Under the pieces are notes generated by a model. That model searched no databases. It was not told the DNA's origin and saw only the letters and a program-made list of their open reading frames with translations. A program made the translations under genes and the position numbers. From positions 1,846-27,481 of the forward strand of contig DDGE01000001.1 of assembly GCA_002337545.1 (NCBI GenBank): DNA of 25,636 bases. The letters are read 5' to 3'. This document shows, piece by piece, positions 22,771 to 25,636 of this stretch. This stretch comes from Phycisphaerales bacterium UBA1910. GTDB lineage: Bacteria; Planctomycetota; Phycisphaerae; Phycisphaerales; UBA1924. The stretch's first letter is position 1, and each line of letters begins with the position of its first letter.

Positions 22771-24462
22771 ATGGCTAACAGTTCTAGATTCATCATTTCA
22801 CTTTCTCCATCGCACCTGAGTGCAATCGCTGTTCGTAGAGGGCGGGTGCAACAGGCAGAAGTCACCCGTCTGAATCCGAATGAATGGCAGGCGCACTGGG
22901 CCGATGGTCTGATGTGCCTTGATCAGCCATTGCGTCAGATCCTGTCTCGGTTTTCCAGCCTGCCTCGTCATGGCGTCACGCTGATTTATCAGTCACCCAC
23001 GCTGACAACCCAAGTGACGACCGCAGAGCAAGGGGGCGCGTACGCTCGAGAAACAGCAAGATCGAAGATTCGTGAGACCGTTGGGGTTGATGCTACCTTG
23101 TGTGTGTGTGAACTGGGCCAGGGGCACGCCGCAGGCACCAAGAACATCATGCTTGCGTATTCCGATCGGGACGAGACGCTCCGAGCGTTCTATGCATGGT
23201 TAAACCGGTGTGGCATCCGCGTTTCGGGGATGATTCCATCGAGCGTGATCTCTGTGCTCTGCGCAAGCGATCAGGCGATTCAGGATTCAGGCGAATCCGC
23301 CATGTTCTACCTCGATAAGCATTCGAGTGTCATTAGCTACGCCGATCACGATGGGCATCTGTCGCTTGTACGCCCAGCTGATATCGGTTTCGAATCGCTC
23401 ACGGACGCCTACAAGCAGGTTCTGCGTGAGTATGCAGAACAAAAGGGTGAAGCGACAGATCACACCTTCGATCTGGAGGCTCAGGAATACCTATTCGAGC
23501 ACGGTATCCCATTCCAGCCCAAGCAATGCAACGGGATTGAGTTGCGTTCGAGCATGCTCCCTCGGATGGCACCCGCGTTGCAGCGGATCGGAATTGATCT
23601 AAAGCAGACGATTCGGTTTGGTATCAAAGACCCATTGACTGTCAAAAACTTGATCATTCTTGGTCCTGGTGGCGCCATTCCCATGATTACACGGGCAATT
23701 GGTGACCATCTGGATCTGCATGTCCATTCTTTCGCGGGTTGTGATCAGTACGATCCTGCGTGCGCCGGATCGCCCGGATCAACCGAGTACGCATTCATCA
23801 AGATGAGTTCGGCTGTTCCCCCCTTGCTGCCGCGCATCGCGGACGAAGAGAGATCGCGTGGTCATTTAAAGAAGGCCATGGCCGTAGGACTCGCGCTCGC
23901 AGGACTCGTTATGGGCGGGCAATACATGCTTGCCACAAGAGAAGTCCAAAGGATAGAGGTGAGCATGCGTGCAGACGCCCCTCGCTTCGATCAGGTTTCC
24001 GCTTTCGAGAACGCGAGCGTCGAAGTAAGCCAGACCCAGAGCATGCTAGGGCAGATTGCGAATCTTGTTTCGACTCATTCTTCTGTGAGTGCCTGCTGGG
24101 AGCATCCACTCGCGAAACTCGGTGAAATCACGGGGAATGGGATCCGTATTCAGGAAATGCGAGGCCAGTTTGATGATGGTGAGCCGGTGCTCAAACTGAA
24201 CGGGTACAGCGTTGCCACGAATGACAAACTCCCCGGTCAGGTTCTCGATGACTTTGTAGCGGATCTGGAGTCCATCCCTCGGGTTCAATCGGTTCAGCTT
24301 GGTGCAACAACGCGGATCGAGATATCGAGCAGTAATGCCGACGACAACGAAGAGTTCGAGTGGGGGTCTCAGTTTTCACTGAGCGTGCTGCTCGAAACGC
24401 ATACATCACCATACCACGCTGCGGCGAAGGTGCCCTCAATGAGCGATTGGACTCAGCCATGA
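22771..24462 (+). CDS. GspL/PilM-PilN-like assembly protein (actin-like domain plus membrane anchor)
   Basis: ATG 22771 has GAGGGG about 6 bases upstream and gives 563 residues; a GTG at 22753 is in frame but less likely. Residues 1 to about 350 read as an actin-like cytoplasmic domain (MANSSRFIISLSPSHLSAIA start, VKNLIILGPGGAIPMITRAI near its end). One transmembrane helix follows at about 367-388 (KAMAVGLALAGLVMGGQYML), then a periplasmic coiled stretch and a small alpha/beta domain. That is the GspL architecture, or PilM fused to PilN. In type II secretion GspL links the ATPase GspE to the periplasmic parts. It is larger than usual GspL (about 400). It overlaps the next gene by four bases. 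Confidence 0.78.
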   Translation: MANSSRFIISLSPSHLSAIAVRRGRVQQAEVTRLNPNEWQAHWADGLMCLDQPLRQILSRFSSLPRHGVTLIYQSPTLTTQVTTAEQGGAYARETARSKIRETVGVDATLCVCELGQGHAAGTKNIMLAYSDRDETLRAFYAWLNRCGIRVSGMIPSSVISVLCASDQAIQDSGESAMFYLDKHSSVISYADHDGHLSLVRPADIGFESLTDAYKQVLREYAEQKGEATDHTFDLEAQEYLFEHGIPFQPKQCNGIELRSSMLPRMAPALQRIGIDLKQTIRFGIKDPLTVKNLIILGPGGAIPMITRAIGDHLDLHVHSFAGCDQYDPACAGSPGSTEYAFIKMSSAVPPLLPRIADEERSRGHLKKAMAVGLALAGLVMGGQYMLATREVQRIEVSMRADAPRFDQVSAFENASVEVSQTQSMLGQIANLVSTHSSVSACWEHPLAKLGEITGNGIRIQEMRGQFDDGEPVLKLNGYSVATNDKLPGQVLDDFVADLESIPRVQSVQLGATTRIEISSSNADDNEEFEWGSQFSLSVLLETHTSPYHAAAKVPSMSDWTQP

Positions 24463-25097
24463 GTACAGACCTGACACGATCAGCCATCACACGAATCGCG
24501 ATCATCGGCATCATTGCTGGAGGAGCAGGCTTCTTCTTCGTGAAGCCGAAAATGACCGCGGCGTCGGACCTGCGTGCTGAATCGGAACGACGAATCGAGT
24601 TCATCCGAGCGGGTGAATCCAACATTGCTCTCCATCAGGAGCAACTGGAAGAGTTGGTCAGTTCCACGATTGAGTCGCGAAAAGCCATGCTGGAAGATCT
24701 GAGCCCGGACGACGATCTTCAGGACCAGCAGGTCTTCCAGAGGATGGCTGCCGCGCGAGGACTGACAATCACGCGAGTCGAGCCGCTCCGCGAATCCTCC
24801 AATGCGAAGGAGATCGGTGAGTTCGGTGCAGAAGCAGTGATCCTGCAAAAGGAATACCGGATCGAGTGCAGAGGATCTTTCAACGGACTCGTGCGGTTCA
24901 TCGAGGATATTCAACAGAGCAATCGTCATATGAGTGTGTCGAACTTTCGTCTCGTACCGACAGATGCCAAGCGTATCCGTTGTAGTCTCACGATCAGCAT
25001 GGTCGAACTGACCGCCTATCCAGAGGCGCTCGATACAGTTTTTAATCCGAAAGCCGCGTCCGGTGGTGCTGGTCTCATGAACGGGGGAGAAGAATGA
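24459..25097 (+). CDS. GspM/PilO-like inner-membrane protein
   Basis: This 212-residue protein starts at ATG 24459 overlapping the preceding stop (ATGA); an upstream in-frame start would overlap the previous gene by about 100 bases. One N-terminal transmembrane helix (about 10-29, IAIIGIIAGGAGFFFVKP) precedes a coiled coil (SDLRAESERRIEFIRAGESN). A ferredoxin-like periplasmic domain follows, with VFQRMAAARGLTITRVEP and YRIECRGSFNGLVRFIEDIQ, the latter typical of PilO/GspM. It would dimerise with the GspL-like protein in the inner-membrane assembly platform. It overlaps the next gene by four bases. Confidence 0.78.
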   Translation: MSTDLTRSAITRIAIIGIIAGGAGFFFVKPKMTAASDLRAESERRIEFIRAGESNIALHQEQLEELVSSTIESRKAMLEDLSPDDDLQDQQVFQRMAAARGLTITRVEPLRESSNAKEIGEFGAEAVILQKEYRIECRGSFNGLVRFIEDIQQSNRHMSVSNFRLVPTDAKRIRCSLTISMVELTAYPEALDTVFNPKAASGGAGLMNGGEE

Positions 25098-25588
25098 GCA
25101 GCTCAAGCTCGAATAAAGTCGCTTATTTCGCTGCGGCAACCGTTCCATCTCTATGCGTCCTGGGATCGCAAGTGATTGGCAATGCCCCGCGTTCTGTTCA
25201 GGCCCAAGACCAGGTCGCGTTCTCGATCCCCGCGCAGATGTTTTCAGTTGCAACTGTCGAATCAGAGAACGAGTCACTCACTGAAAAGAGCATCGCCTCG
25301 CCGTTCTTCTTTGATGAGATTGAACCCTACATGGAAGAGGTTCAAGTCGTTGATACATTCGTGCCTCGCGCACGACCAGCTACACCGGAGTCATTGCCCG
25401 CTGTCCGCGTGACATCGATCCTTCCGCATCCGAAGAACCCGCTCGCGATCATCGACGGCAAGCCGCGCCGTGTTGGCGACACGCTCGACACTGGCTGGAC
25501 TGTCATGAGCATCAATGGCAAGGATTTTTCAGTCACACTCCGTCATACAACGGGTAAAGAGATCCGCGAAGGGTTAAACAAAGACTGA
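25094..25588 (+). CDS. GspC/PilP-like periplasmic linker protein
   Basis: This 164-residue protein starts by ATGA overlap. It has a weakly hydrophobic N-terminal segment (VAYFAAATVPSLCVLGSQVIG), a low-complexity linker of about 70 residues, and a C-terminal beta domain at about 100-155. That domain contains VRVTSILPHPKNPLAIIDGK, RRVGDTLDTGWTVMSI and FSVTLRHTTGKEI, the pattern of the GspC homology region/PilP domain that binds the secretin. No PDZ domain is present, so it is closer to PilP-type or short GspC proteins. The secretin gene is expected beyond the window's right edge; the remaining 48 bases hold no start I can support. Confidence 0.78.
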   Translation: MSSSSSNKVAYFAAATVPSLCVLGSQVIGNAPRSVQAQDQVAFSIPAQMFSVATVESENESLTEKSIASPFFFDEIEPYMEEVQVVDTFVPRARPATPESLPAVRVTSILPHPKNPLAIIDGKPRRVGDTLDTGWTVMSINGKDFSVTLRHTTGKEIREGLNKD

Positions 25589-25636
25589 TACAGATCCAGA
25601 CGACTCAGGTCCAAGAACTCGTCATCTCACCTGACA

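Noticed and set aside
1..25636. CRISPR arrays, insertion sequences, tRNA genes, attachment sites
   Set aside because: No regularly spaced repeats other than the Gly-tail repeats, no transposase or integrase, and no tRNA-like cloverleaf was recognised by eye.

Overview
The window looks like a chromosomal piece of a planctomycete, most likely of the Phycisphaerae type. This is inferred from gene content: a run of twin-arginine (Tat) exported Gfo/Idh/MocA oxidoreductases and TIM-barrel sugar isomerases, a formylglycine-generating-enzyme-like secreted protein, a Gly-rich RRM protein, and a type II secretion / type IV pilus-like operon with planctomycete-style pseudopilins. GC content is moderately high. 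I see no insertion sequences, phage genes, tRNAs, rRNAs or CRISPR arrays.

Layout. Positions 1-5023 (minus strand): a tightly spaced operon read in the order FGE-like protein, Gfo/Idh/MocA oxidoreductase B, TIM-barrel sugar isomerase, Gfo/Idh/MocA oxidoreductase A, hydroxypyruvate-isomerase-like protein (cut by the window edge). Four of the five products carry Tat leaders and the fifth a Sec-like leader, so the pathway appears to act outside the cytoplasm. Positions 4989-6014 (plus): a lipoprotein ApbE flavin transferase, divergent from that operon and overlapping its 5' end. It converges on an RRM RNA-binding protein (6078-6533) across a stem-loop terminator. Positions 6700-8626 (minus): an alpha-oxoamine-synthase-type PLP enzyme coupled to an inositol-monophosphatase/HisN-type phosphatase. 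Positions 8798-13260 (plus): a peptide-type ABC importer (binding protein and two permeases, no ATPases), in which the second permease has a periplasmic insert of about 235 residues. A strong bidirectional terminator separates it from a Tat-exported Mn-type superoxide dismutase and a LURP-one-like protein (minus). Positions 14817-16584 (minus): tsf and rpsB, with a recognisable rpsB promoter and a tsf terminator.

Positions 16964-25588 (plus): a compact secretion/pilus-type operon: PilZ, GspE, GspF, five pseudopilin or pilin-like proteins (G, H, I, J and a short K/PilX-like one), a GspL/PilM-N-like protein, a GspM/PilO-like protein and a GspC/PilP-like protein. Most junctions overlap by 4-8 bases. 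The secretin would be expected just past the right edge. The ATPase (E) and platform (F) assemble the pseudopilus; L, M and C connect it to the outer-membrane secretin; PilZ is positioned to tie the system to cyclic-di-GMP.

The most interesting candidates are: a possible RNA switch in the PilZ leader whose alternative pairings would hide or expose a near-perfect Shine-Dalgarno; the Tat-exported oxidoreductase/isomerase operon; the permease with a large helical periplasmic insert; a miniature GspK-like protein; and a strong excess of the tetranucleotide GATC.
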